DNA of 64,000 nucleotides. Source: Hofstenia miamia (lineage: Eukaryota > Xenacoelomorpha > Acoela). Of this stretch, positions 1-10,400 are shown in pieces. The stretch is from the NCBI GenBank assembly GCA_004352715.1, contig SCFE01000048.1, forward strand, positions 1,095,777 through 1,159,776, in the 5' to 3' direction. The position numbers and the translations under genes are program-made. Positions within the stretch are counted from its first letter, which is position 1. Each line of letters opens with the position of its first letter. A model generated the notes under the pieces. It did no database searches and was not told where the DNA came from. It saw only the letters and a list, made by a program, of their open reading frames with translations.

Positions 1-1476
1 TCCAATATTTTAAGCATGCACCACCGCTTTACATAAGTTGTTTAAATGTTGAGCAAATCTCACTTCGTGGTAGCTCGGGAATGCCTTCACATTTTCTTCT
101 ATGGATTTTAGTTCTTTTGTTCTTAGTGCTGATATATGAAAATAAGTTGCAACACTTAAAAGATTAGCTCTCCAAATCTTGAATTCTGGTAGGTAAGTCT
201 CAATGTCTTCCATCGCTAAGTCGGATCTATGACATGCACACCAAAAATTCAACAGCGGATGTTTGACCAGTAACTCTAATTTCTGAGTTTTTCCCAGTGT
301 TCGCAGATTCCCCATCTATGTAGTGACTCCTGCAAACTTCCTGTTAAGGGTTTCGTCATTTACGCCAGGCGTCGTCATACACATTCGGAACACATCCAAC
401 AAAGCCTCAGAACCTCTCAACTCAGACGTTTTAGCCGCTACAAATTTCGTTTCAACAGTAACTGGATCATCGATAGAGTTGTATCGTACGAAAACAAATT
501 TATGATCCCTTTGAGTTGAGTCAACTGATCCGTCCATCTGTACAGCATACCGGACACTCGACTTCAGGTTTTCACACAGCCGCTTTCTTTCAAGATCAGC
601 TACAACCGATAACATTTCGCGATATGTTACTGGATCTCTATAGTGAATGTCAGATGCATTCGGCTCATATGGAACAAAAGGTGAATCAATTCCATGCTGT
701 TCAATAATTTGAATTTGATGTTGTGCGTGTTCTTGGGATAATGATCTACATGGCCATGACCAGGCAGTTGGTGTAAGTAATTTCGAGTCATTGTGACAAG
801 TTGTGGCCATTTTTATTAGCATATTAATCACCTTTGCGTTATGTTTTCTCAAGATTCGAATCCATGGATGATTCCCGCTCTGTGAATCCCACATCCGCTT
901 GCTCTCCTGTACTTCTAGCGACCGCTTATGCATTGGACTATGTAAGTGATCGATAACGTCCTTTATTTTCTTTTCTCCATCACATCTAATGCCAATATAT
1001 ACAAATCCATTGGAGGAGAACTTCTTTGCTTCTTGTTCGCATTCTTCGCATGTTAGACATTTTACCATAATCCTTGTTTTGTTCTTTTGTTTTTCGTGAT
1101 AAACGCTAATCACTTTTGATCCTACTTTCTTTTGGATTTCTTTTATGTCAATTTTGAAACCTTTATAGCTTTGTTTCATCTCAGTTGGGATTGATGAGTC
1201 TATAGTTTCAATAGTTAGGCTATCAGACTGTGATTCGTTCACTTTTTCATGGACTAAAACGTCTTCCAATATCAAAACAGCTTCCGTATCAGGCTCAGCA
1301 TTTGATCGTTCTCTGGTTGTCTCTAGAACTGATTCAGTGCTTGAAACACCTGATGATTGAGCACTAGCAGTAGCAGTCAATCCCCAAACGTCAGTCAGCT
1401 TCCGGCATTTGCTAGCTGCCTTCTGCAACTCAGATGGTTTTCTCTTCAAAGACTGTCTATCGCCTGGCATTTCCAA
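1..1476 (-). pseudogene. hAT-superfamily transposase remnant (ZMYM/ZNF862-like), frameshifted
   Basis: A 386-codon frame (316-1476) is followed directly by a 101-codon frame (10-315). Seen: an N-terminal low-complexity region, then a Cys/His cluster resembling a zinc finger (CLTCEEC followed by HLHSPMH), then QMDGSVDSTQRDH, which matches the first RNase H-fold strand of hAT-type proteins. The second block (DGESANTG, 293-316) lies in a third frame, and CACHRSDLA, the usual hAT C-x2-H motif, is back in the frame of the 101-codon segment. So the gene is broken by two nearby compensating shifts around 290-320, and reads into a stop at about 10-12. The C-terminal dimerisation region is absent or outside the window. 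Family level is confident; whether this is a transposon copy or a decayed host-derived relative is not. Confidence 0.75.
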
Positions 1477-2025
1477 TCAACCTGCAACAGATAACCGATC
1501 ATATGACGAAATTTAATTCAACAATTTACAAGCCCTCTAGCGGTAAAGTAACGCAGTGCAAATTAATATTTAAGAAAAATCATTTGGAATTAAATGAACT
1601 GAATTTATTGCGATTTATGAACTAATTACCCCGCTCGAATGACGCATTACTTTCGCACGAATACAATCAACAAGATCGCTCAGTTAGGGGTCAAGAAATT
1701 GACTAACGGTAAAGTAAGAGAAATGGAATAAAATGACTGAAATCAAGTTCACTTCACAAAATTAGATTAAGAATAATGTAACATTTAGAATGTAGTTATT
1801 ATATGCAGATGAATATTCGTAAATTCATCACTTCTTCATTTGGGTTCTCGTGATTCGAGTCGAGGGCCAACTTCTTTCAGTGGGTGGGCCGATGACCAAA
1901 GTGGGGGGCCGCGGCCCCCCCCCCCTTTTTATGTTTAAAAAAGGACTGTTCGACCCTCTAGTTTCCCAGATAAAACGCTACTGATTTTTTTCTAAATTTT
2001 ACAGCTACACATGTTAAATTTTAAA
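1477..2025. other. Non-coding stretch with GC-rich transposon-end-like block
   Basis: No supported gene. Around 1858-1924 is a GC-rich patch with GGGGGCCGCGGCCCCC-like palindromic sequence in otherwise AT-rich DNA. Such blocks are common near the ends of hAT elements, so it may be the 5' flank of the transposase remnant next to it. No clear terminal repeat or target duplication was found. Confidence 0.35.
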
Positions 2026-2028
2026 TAA

Positions 2029-2130
2029 ATCAGATGATTTTGCCATCAAAACGCACTTCATCTAAAAGACATTTCGTTGCTTTGGGGCGAACACCACGTT
2101 TTTTTCCAAATTTGATGATGAAGAGTAGAG
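2029..2130 (-). repeat. Partial duplicate of the piggyBac C-terminal coding region
   Basis: About 100 bp nearly identical to 2285-2395 in direct orientation. It covers the segment just before the C-terminal cysteine-rich domain of the piggyBac transposase. The duplicate has one extra base (GATGATGAAGAGTAGAG against GATGATGAGAGTAGAG) that the main copy lacks, so it keeps the ancestral reading frame at that point. It then diverges. Confidence 0.75.
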
Positions 2131-2159
2131 AAAAATTAAATTCCTAAATAAATTAAATA

Positions 2160-3964
2160 GAAAACATTATTTTTGATGAAATAGTTTAAAACAAGATGCT
2201 GGATGAAGACCAATATTGCATTTTATGCAGACAAATGTTGTACATTTTTTGCAAAATGCACATCTTCTCTGAGTAGAATTTGAATCAATCAGATGATATT
2301 TGCCATCAAAACGCACTTCATCTAAAAGACATTTCGTTGCTTTGGGCCGAACACCACGTTTTTTTCCAAATTTGATGATGAGAGTAGAGCAAGAACTATT
2401 TTACGAATGAATTCCAATAGAGGTATGTTTTCATATGATCGATACAAAAACCACAAGTTGACAATGCTTCCATTCAAACAAAAACGGAACAAAGGAAAAT
2501 ACCACTTTCTTGATCGAATTCTAATGCGATAAAGTCCTCGTAAATTGTCGAATAAATCCACCCCACCCATTCCCTTATTATAAAGTTCGATCAAGTTAGG
2601 TTGAAAAACACTGATTTGTTTTCCTTGATTTATTTTCCAACGTTTGCAATGGCCTATTTTGAAATGATCTTCACTTTGCAGATTTGTCACTAGTGTGACT
2701 GGATTATTATCATTCCATCTGATGAGGGTATTCCCATTATGCTTCTCTCTTAGACTATAAGATGTACCTCTGTCTTCTATTTTCAGGTCTTTTAGAGGAG
2801 CTTTCTCTATGCGATCATTTCGTATTGTCCCAACACAAAATAAGTTATTTTGTGTTAACGTATCCATTAGGGGGAGAGATGTAAAATAATTATACACACA
2901 AGCTCCCATAGGTAAAAAATTCAAGCACAATTTGTCAGTCACTGAAGAGCCAAGAGATTTTCCAGGGGTTTTGTCACCAGCGCCAGTATAAGGTTGGAAT
3001 TTTATCAGGTACCCATCACTTGAAGTGAGACACCAAAATTTATAGCCATACCTTATTGGTTTTGAACGAATAAATTGTTTCATAGGATGGTGTCCGTAAT
3101 AAGGTTCCATAGCTTCATCCAGGGAAAAATTTTGCTCTAAGGGCTCTATAAATTTGCAAAATTTATCATTCAAGTGCTCAATGAGAGGTCTAACTTTGTA
3201 TATTTTATCACCCGAGTCTATTTTCATATTATCATTGAACTGTAAATATCTATGAATTTTCTCGAAGGTGTTCCTACTCATAGAATTAGCAACTAGATAA
3301 TTATTAGAGTCATTTCTGGTCTCCCAGTACATCCTCCTATATGGAAGTTTGACATACCCTGACAGGAGTAAAATACCTAAATATCGATATAGTTGATCAA
3401 TGGACAAAGTCAATTCAGGGTGACCTTTCTGTGCGGCATATTTTACAGTTTCCTTGCAGATATGAGACATTATTTCTTCATCAAAGAGTAATTTAAAAGT
3501 ATCAATAGGCTTTAAATGGTCATTTGCAACCTTTTCTGAAAATGATGACTTTATATTGTTGTAAAAGGAGTCTAATTGCTGGTATTTATCTGAAGATTCC
3601 TTCATACTTATAGGAGTCCACGCTCGTGGAATTTTACGCTGCTTTTTTGGACCAGGTTTCAAATCTAAATCAGGATTTTCAACATTTAAATTAGTCTTAT
3701 TTTTTTTACTGCGCAAAGTAAATTCTGCAGGCATTGAAAGGACTCCCTTTCCAATATCTCTAATACTACTTGTAGTGTTAGCTTCATTGTCACTCGAAGC
3801 ATCATCTAAATCAGAGTCTGCACCATCATTTGGGTTAAGAAAAAGCAATTTTAATTGACTCACATTGATTAATTTCTTTAGCTATATCTTCAGAATCATC
3901 AAGGGAATCTAAGTAATTCTTCTGTGTCCTTCACATTATTTGAATTAAATTTCCGTTTTGACAT
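2160..3964 (-). pseudogene. piggyBac transposase (DDE_Tnp_1_7), inactivated
   Basis: The longest open frame is 513 codons (2322-3863). It contains the piggyBac core: RNTFEKIHRYLQFND, then SLDEAMEPYYGHHPMKQF with the first catalytic Asp, and NKGMGGVDLFDNLRGLYR with the third. The second Asp, expected in an FDNFFTS-like block, is Tyr here (VYNYFTS, about 2888-2908), a single G-to-T change. The original start appears to be the ATG at 3964 (MSKRKF), cut off by a frameshift near 3900. At the 3' end a one-base loss near 2380 ends the frame early; a Cys/His-rich C-terminal domain typical of the family is readable in another frame down to about 2170. The copy is therefore dead for at least three reasons. 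Length of about 590 residues before damage would be normal for the family. Confidence 0.9.
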
Positions 3965-4127
3965 AAGGAACTAAAAAAATATTTATATATAAAAATAGAT
4001 CTAAATTACCTCCAAAATATGATAATAATCAAGCATACATCAAATATATCTTAAAAAATGAGTTTATGTGAAGTTATTGTTAATAAGATAAAGGAAACTT
4101 ATTTGCTGAGCAAAAGTAAACATGAAT

Positions 4128-4150
4128 GCCCAGCGTATGATTTTTCATAC
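4128..4150 (+). repeat. Subterminal inverted copy of the piggyBac end motif
   Basis: GCCCAGCGTATGATTTTTCATAC repeats the GCCCAGCGTATG...CATAC core of the terminal repeat at 4473-4496 in the opposite orientation, about 340 bp further in. Internal inverted repeats of this kind are known transposase-binding arrangements in piggyBac elements. One mismatch breaks the palindrome compared with the terminal copy. Confidence 0.7.
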
Positions 4151-4472
4151 CCCAGAAGTAATTATAAATAAAATAAGATTATCTAATTATTTTTAAAATT
4201 ATTAAATTATATCTTCATTTATTAATCTATATACAAAATGAACACAGTTAAAATAAATTAAATAGTTTAAATTACATATGAAAAAATAACATTACTTACC
4301 GCAAGTGAAGCTTCACTAACCAAATCAAACAACACACTAATTATGGCGGCAAAATATAAATTTTCATTCACAGAATTTTCAAAGGGTTGCCTAATGTTGC
4401 TAGAACAATCTTAGTGTAAGAGTTTAAGGCGATTTACAAACGAATATGATTATTTTACTAAAGTGAGTAAAA

Positions 4473-4509
4473 CGTATGAAATTTCATACGCTGGGCTTCA
4501 ATGGGTTAA
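4473..4509 (-). repeat. piggyBac terminal repeat with TTAA target site
   Basis: Read on the minus strand this is TTAA followed by CCCATTGAAGCCCAGC and then a perfect 18-bp palindrome, CGTATGAAATTTCATACG (4473-4490). TTAA flanking and a CCC start are hallmarks of piggyBac ends. It lies upstream of the transposase start, as expected for the 5' end. The matching opposite end was not found to the left of 2030. Confidence 0.8.
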
Positions 4510-4639
4510 TTTGTTTTTTTTTGTTTGCTTTAGTTCATCTCAGTTTTGTTTAACTTATTTTTGTTTCAAGTTTTTTATCTGTTCTCTGTATATATTGTCA
4601 TTTGTGTATCAGTAAATTAAAGCTAGTGTTCAATTTGTT

Positions 4640-5288
4640 ATGGCAGTCATTGAAGATGTGAGTCGCAGTGGAATTCAATTGGATTTCAGTTGGACAATTC
4701 TAGAAATTTTAAATTACATTGGATTAGACAGAAAATCTGTCAAATGGGCAAGCCTGTGGATTGTCTCGTACTGGGACTTAATCAGCTGTATATACCCATC
4801 TACAATCTTGCATGCAGAATGGAAGCACAAGTCATGGTCCAGCTGCAACTAACCACTGTTGAGGAAATAAAAGCAGAAACAATCTTAGAAACCCTTCTTA
4901 CAGGCCTCCCGTCTTTTCCTTAAGCTTATTGGCTAACAGAGTCTGTTCCGAATTTTTGGAACGCCTGGTAAAACAGTTTATTTCCCTATTATAGTTGGTA
5001 CTACTTCACCCATTAGATAATGGAACTTGTGTATGCATTTCAACAGAAGATTCTGATGGTGTTCCACTGATTGGAAACATCTTGAGAGAAATGGGGATGT
5101 CCACTCCAAAGAAAGATGATTCGTCCAAACCGTGCTCTCGCTCACAATGGCAGAGGTTGGTGTATCTATATGCCAGGTTTGTGAACAACTGTCCTAATTT
5201 TGCTATGGGTAACTGGCAACATCTTCTCACAGGCCAACAAACAGAGATCTTGAATAAATGGAAAGTGTTATTGAATAATTATTTTTAG
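4640..5288 (+). pseudogene. Unrecognised broken coding stretch
   Basis: Three overlapping frames (4640-4852, 4690-4923, 4995-5288) read like pieces of one protein broken by frameshifts and a stop near 4994. The most protein-like parts are helical, leucine-rich segments (for example LTTVEEIKAETILETLLTGL) and SRSQWQRLVYLYARFVNNC near the 3' end, stopping at 5286-5288. I do not recognise the family. Lack of introns in a locus with intron-rich neighbours would fit a processed pseudogene or transposon-carried fragment. A (TA)n run follows immediately at 5312-5335. Confidence 0.35.
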
Positions 5289-5339
5289 GCTTTGAATACT
5301 CAGAACTTGTTTAATATATATATATATATATATATTTTG

Positions 5340-6332
5340 TCCTGGTTTATGTAAGGTCTTGTTAGAAGACCATGAGCCTTGGCAAAATAAATTCTGAGCT
5401 TTCTAGATTTAGATAAGACATAGTTATCTTAGTCACGTCATCTATACTTTCCACATTCCTTGCTTTACCCCCTTTTTAGAGATGGCTACACTTCTTTTGA
5501 TGGCCATTCTCATTAAAATCTACGCTGAAATGTCTACTCAAATTTCCAGTCGAGTTTTATTTAATCGAATGTATGAAGTCACCCAAACAAAAATGGTAGT
5601 TTCTCATCGTCTTTCTCAATAATTGTTGTTGACTACAAGAGAATGAAGTCATTTGATGCTTCAAGTTGTCAACTAAGAGAGCAATCTCAATATCATCCAA
5701 TGAATGGGTTGGTTGATCTTGTACATGATGAAAGAAAAGCCATTGAGACAGAACTTCAGCAAATGAAAGCCGAAACAAAATGCTAATTCCTGAAAACTTA
5801 CCTGATGAGAAAGCTAGTGTATCTCAGATTCGGAGTAAAAGAGGAGTATAAGGCTTGGCTGCAGCTGGTCTCATTTAAAGTTTTGAATTGGTAGCAACGA
5901 TGTTCAACCCAGTAAGATTCTGGATAACAAGACTGATTTAAAACCGATTTAAAAAGAAACATAAATAATGTGTTAGTTCAAGGAAATCAGAACACCAAAG
6001 ATTAACCATCATGAACATTGAGTTGAATGAGAAATTTGTGTTAGTGTCTACAGAACTAAAGAAAGAATTCTTCGTTTGATGTAATATCGGATGGGCATCA
6101 AGATGTTGTGGTATAATTGTTAATTGTGCTTAACGCTTTTGAGTTAGTTAACTTTTCTCCAAATTTTTCTTAAAATTTTTTGTTTCTTATACACAATTTG
6201 CTTATTCTTGTGATTAAATTATATTTTGTCTAAAATTGAATGATTACTTCAGATTTTTTATGCACAAGATATTAATTCTGGGATTTTTTAATTCATAAGT
6301 GTATTTATTGTAAATAACGCTTTTTCTTTTAG
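5340..6332. other. Region upstream of the first recognised HAD exon; no gene identified
   Basis: Short open frames occur (for example 5557-5778) but none looks like a known protein. The exon or exons for the start of the HAD domain, including the DxD-type motif I expected in an FDMGGV context, were not found here on the plus strand. Confidence 0.4.
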
Positions 6333-7376
6333 AGAAACGGTAAGCACGTTAATGTCTTGGATATCTTTAAATACATGCATCAAAATGCTAGCATTTCTAA
6401 GAGATCGCTCATGCTTCAAACTGTACGTGAACTGCGAAATTTGCAGTACAAAGTTGCTGTGCTTTCCAACAATTGGTTTGTTGATGATGCTTGCACAAGA
6501 TCCCTCATGCCTCTGAATACCGCCGATTTCGACGCTGTCATCGAGTCATGTCTTGTTAGGGAACGTAAGGTGACACTTAGATCTCTTTCAAGTTGTTTTT
6601 AAAAACATGTTTAGCCATATGCTCCAATATTCGACATGGTTTGCAAAAAACTATCCTTGAATGCAAACGAATTAGTTTTCCTTGATGATTTGGGTGTTAA
6701 TTTAAAAGCCGCTAACGATCTCGGATTTACAACAGTGAAGGTTACGGATAGGTTAGTTTTTAAAAATAAGCATAATTTCTTGATAATAATTGCAGTTTTA
6801 TGACATAGGCGACTTCAAATTGAACTTGACGTCAAATGTTACTAACTCTAAATGTCAAATATATGCATTGAGGTATTTCACTAGTTAATATTATTTTGTG
6901 CTTTATTCTAGCGAAAAAGCAATTATGGATTTGGATAGTATTCTTGGAACGTCTCTGGCTAAAACCATGTTGTCCATTCCTGGTACAAAGCCGGTTCCTG
7001 AAAGACTAGCAATAGATAAACAAGCTCTTATTGAATATCTTTCTATTAACGCATCTGCATGGGGATTAAAAGTGAGTTGACCTGTTATTAACACCAATAT
7101 ATTTCAATTTTAGGGTGATATGAGCGATGTTTTTGTTCGACAGTTTGCACATGGTCAATCGAATCCAACATATTTTGTGCGTGCCGGCGATGAAGAAATT
7201 GTTCTAAGAAAACGCCCTCCTGGTATATCATATACAAATTCTACAAATATGTCTAACACTTTGAAACAAATTCATTTAAATTCAATTTAACACGTTTTCA
7301 TAAATTTTCTTTTCCGTGAGTTACTATTAACTCTTTGCCTAGAATAATTAATACAGTTTTGCCTATGTATGCACAC

Positions 7377-7463
<87 letters not shown>

Positions 7464-10400
7464 AAAATGCTTTGACCAATATCGAGGTTAAATTTTATTA
7501 GTAAGACGCGCAAAAGTCGAGAAAGTCAAAATGTTGTTTTTGGTCAAAACCATTGTAAAATGTGTTTAAGCATGATAAACGTGTATGGTTGAAAGGTTAA
7601 AAAATCTCGAATATTTTATTTGCTCAAAAATTTTTCTCCATTATATTTTGTTTGTATACAGTACTTTATAACATGTTTGAAGCAATGCATACTTAGTTTG
7701 AAGTCAAATGAATGATTCCATTAGCTCAACATAAAGCAAAATTTCTTAGTTTTTGGTCAATATTTGTGGTCAAATGCTAAGTTTTTACGTCAAAAAATAA
7801 TCGCCCTTACCATCATTATGATATCTGGGGTATAATGGGACATGGGTCAAATTCAGCACTAGTAATAGTTAGCTGATGTATGCAAGTAAAACCTAACTTA
7901 ATTTAGGGATTAAACACAGTGTCAATGTAAAATTGCAAGAGCACTGTGTTTAAACACATTTCATTTAGTTAATTGTTTTAGGTACTTTGTTAAAATCAGC
8001 ACATGCTATTGATAGAGAATATCGTGTAATAAAGGCGCTTAGTGACGAAAGCGTTCCTGTGCCAGAGCTAATTGGGTTTTGTTCTGATGAAAATATAGTG
8101 GGAAGCGATTTCTATTTAATGCGTTATGCAAAAGACGGTGTTGTGTTTAAAAGTCTTCAACTTAGCAACATGACTCCTGCTCAACGAACCGGGATTTATA
8201 ACTCTCTAATTGATTCCCTGTGTGCTCTTCATAAAGTAGACATCTCGAAAACATTACTTCAAGACTATGGAAGTCGTATGTTTTTTATTTGTATTTTTTT
8301 AATTGTTTCCTTGCTGCATTTGTATATAATTGAAAAGTTACAATATAGGAATGTTTGTAATTATAGTAAATTATAATTTTACACATTTTGATATTGAAGT
8401 CCATTTATGCATAAAGTTATTATATATGTATACACTATAGACATGGCGCAACATGTAAATTTCTGAAAATATAATGCCTGATATAATTGGGCCAATAAAA
8501 TATTCTCATTATAAAAAATATATTTAAACCAGGGTTGGGTGTTTTAGACACTGTTTAAATAGTATTTTAAACATGTGTTTTTTGCAATGTTTTTTAAATG
8601 TTTTTTTCAAATTCATATAGACTTTTATGAAATGTTTTAAAAATTATTCTTGGGTTTCGTCCATTCTTATATTCATAACCGATTTTCTTACGAAAAAAAG
8701 CAAAAACTTGCGTTTTGTGTATAAAACGAAAAATGAGTTTAATGTTTTATATTAAAATATATCAACCTAACTGACATTTCACTATAAGTAATTCAAACGT
8801 AGATTATTGACATCATTTTCACCTGAAGGTATGACTGTGACATAAAACAAATTATCATAGTTTGTTTTTTACTCATTTACGATGAAGTAATGGACAATCC
8901 TAGCCTTTGTTTAGATAATAAGAACTATTTATCTCGCCAAATATCGCGTTGGGCTAAGCAGTATCGAGCCAGTGAAACGGATCCTATTCCTGAAATGGAT
9001 GCGTTAATCGAATGGCTCCGAAAACAAATGGAAAACATTCAGAAACACGTTAGCTTAGTTCATGGTGATTACCGATTAGATAACATGATTTTTAATTCAA
9101 AATCGCTTCAACCAATTGCTATAATCGATTGGGAACTGTCAACTATTGGTGAGTTGTTGCGATGATTTCATTTGTATTATTATTATTTATTCACATACGG
9201 ATGGGTTCGCACTTAACCCGAATTCTAAAAGCCAAATTTTTTTTGCATAGGTGGGTAATCTCTCACATTTAATGAACAAGGTAGAGTGATTGTTAACTGA
9301 ATCCTTACCCTCCGCTGTTCTACTTGGAAAAATCTTAATGAGAACATTCTTTTCAAATAAGTGTCTCCATAGTCAAACGTGCCCTATTTTTAATGTTAGA
9401 ATTGTATTTTTAGGTCACCTGTGTAAGCGTACTTTATATTTGTTTATTATGAGTTAGTCATAATTCAACATACCTTGTTTCAAAGGTTCTAACTTAATGT
9501 AACTACCAAAATTACACTCGAGATTTTAGTGACAATTATTCACGTGTTGAATTAAAATTGTAAAGTTCGTTTCAGAATTGTGGGATTTACACAGAGTTTC
9601 ATAATTTTCTCAAGTATGAATAAGCTTTTCACCGGCAAAATCAAGTTATGCTATTTGAAACTATATTTAAAAGCAGCATGGCTATGACTTGTTACTAGTA
9701 GTGATAATGTTGTTTTTTATCATGGATTGATTCTAATCCTATGTTCTATTTTAATGGATTCAATCAATATTACCCTGATTTTACAATTCTTGCTTAGAAG
9801 CGCCCATTTAATTGCATTGGTAGCGAGACATATTGTTTTTAGTAAAAAATTTGTTAAGAGAGCAATTATAACATTTTGAAAATTTGATTTTTCGTCTTCA
9901 CAAGAAATATGCATTCGTTTTGTCGACAGTAATTAAATTGGTGTGTTCATGCAAAATTTATCAACTTCTTCAAAACAGTCTATAAAACAGGAGCACTGTT
10001 GATTTCTTTTACTGCAAATGGGCTGAAATCTTTGTTATCCTATTTTGTGTTGAACGCCTGTTCAGGTGTAAAAGAGGAATTTCTGCTCTCATACATTTTC
10101 GCATAGATCTATGCATTATAAAGATCATTCGTGTCTCCCATAATGGCCTGCTCACAATATTACCTGACATAGCAGGGTAGTCTTACAGAATGCATACATT
10201 GTGTTGCCTGCATAACATCTTGGCAATGAAAACGACTTGAATATCAAAGCTGACTAAATGAAACAATAATGTATATTTTCGAATTTTGTATTGTAAAATT
10301 TGTTGTCATCCTACAGGATATAACATTAAAGAATCGCAAATTAAATTTTTCGTTTAAAAAGCACTTTGATCCAACCTTTCTGTAGCATTTATTGTTTCCG

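Noticed and set aside
2322-3863. piggyBac ORF as a domesticated host gene
   Set aside because: Although 513 codons are open, both ends are frameshifted relative to the family and a transposon end with TTAA lies nearby, so recent decay explains it better.
7298-7513. Frames encoding Tyr-Ile or Thr-His repeats
   Set aside because: Translation of (TA)n and (TG)n microsatellites, as also at 51591 and 53695.
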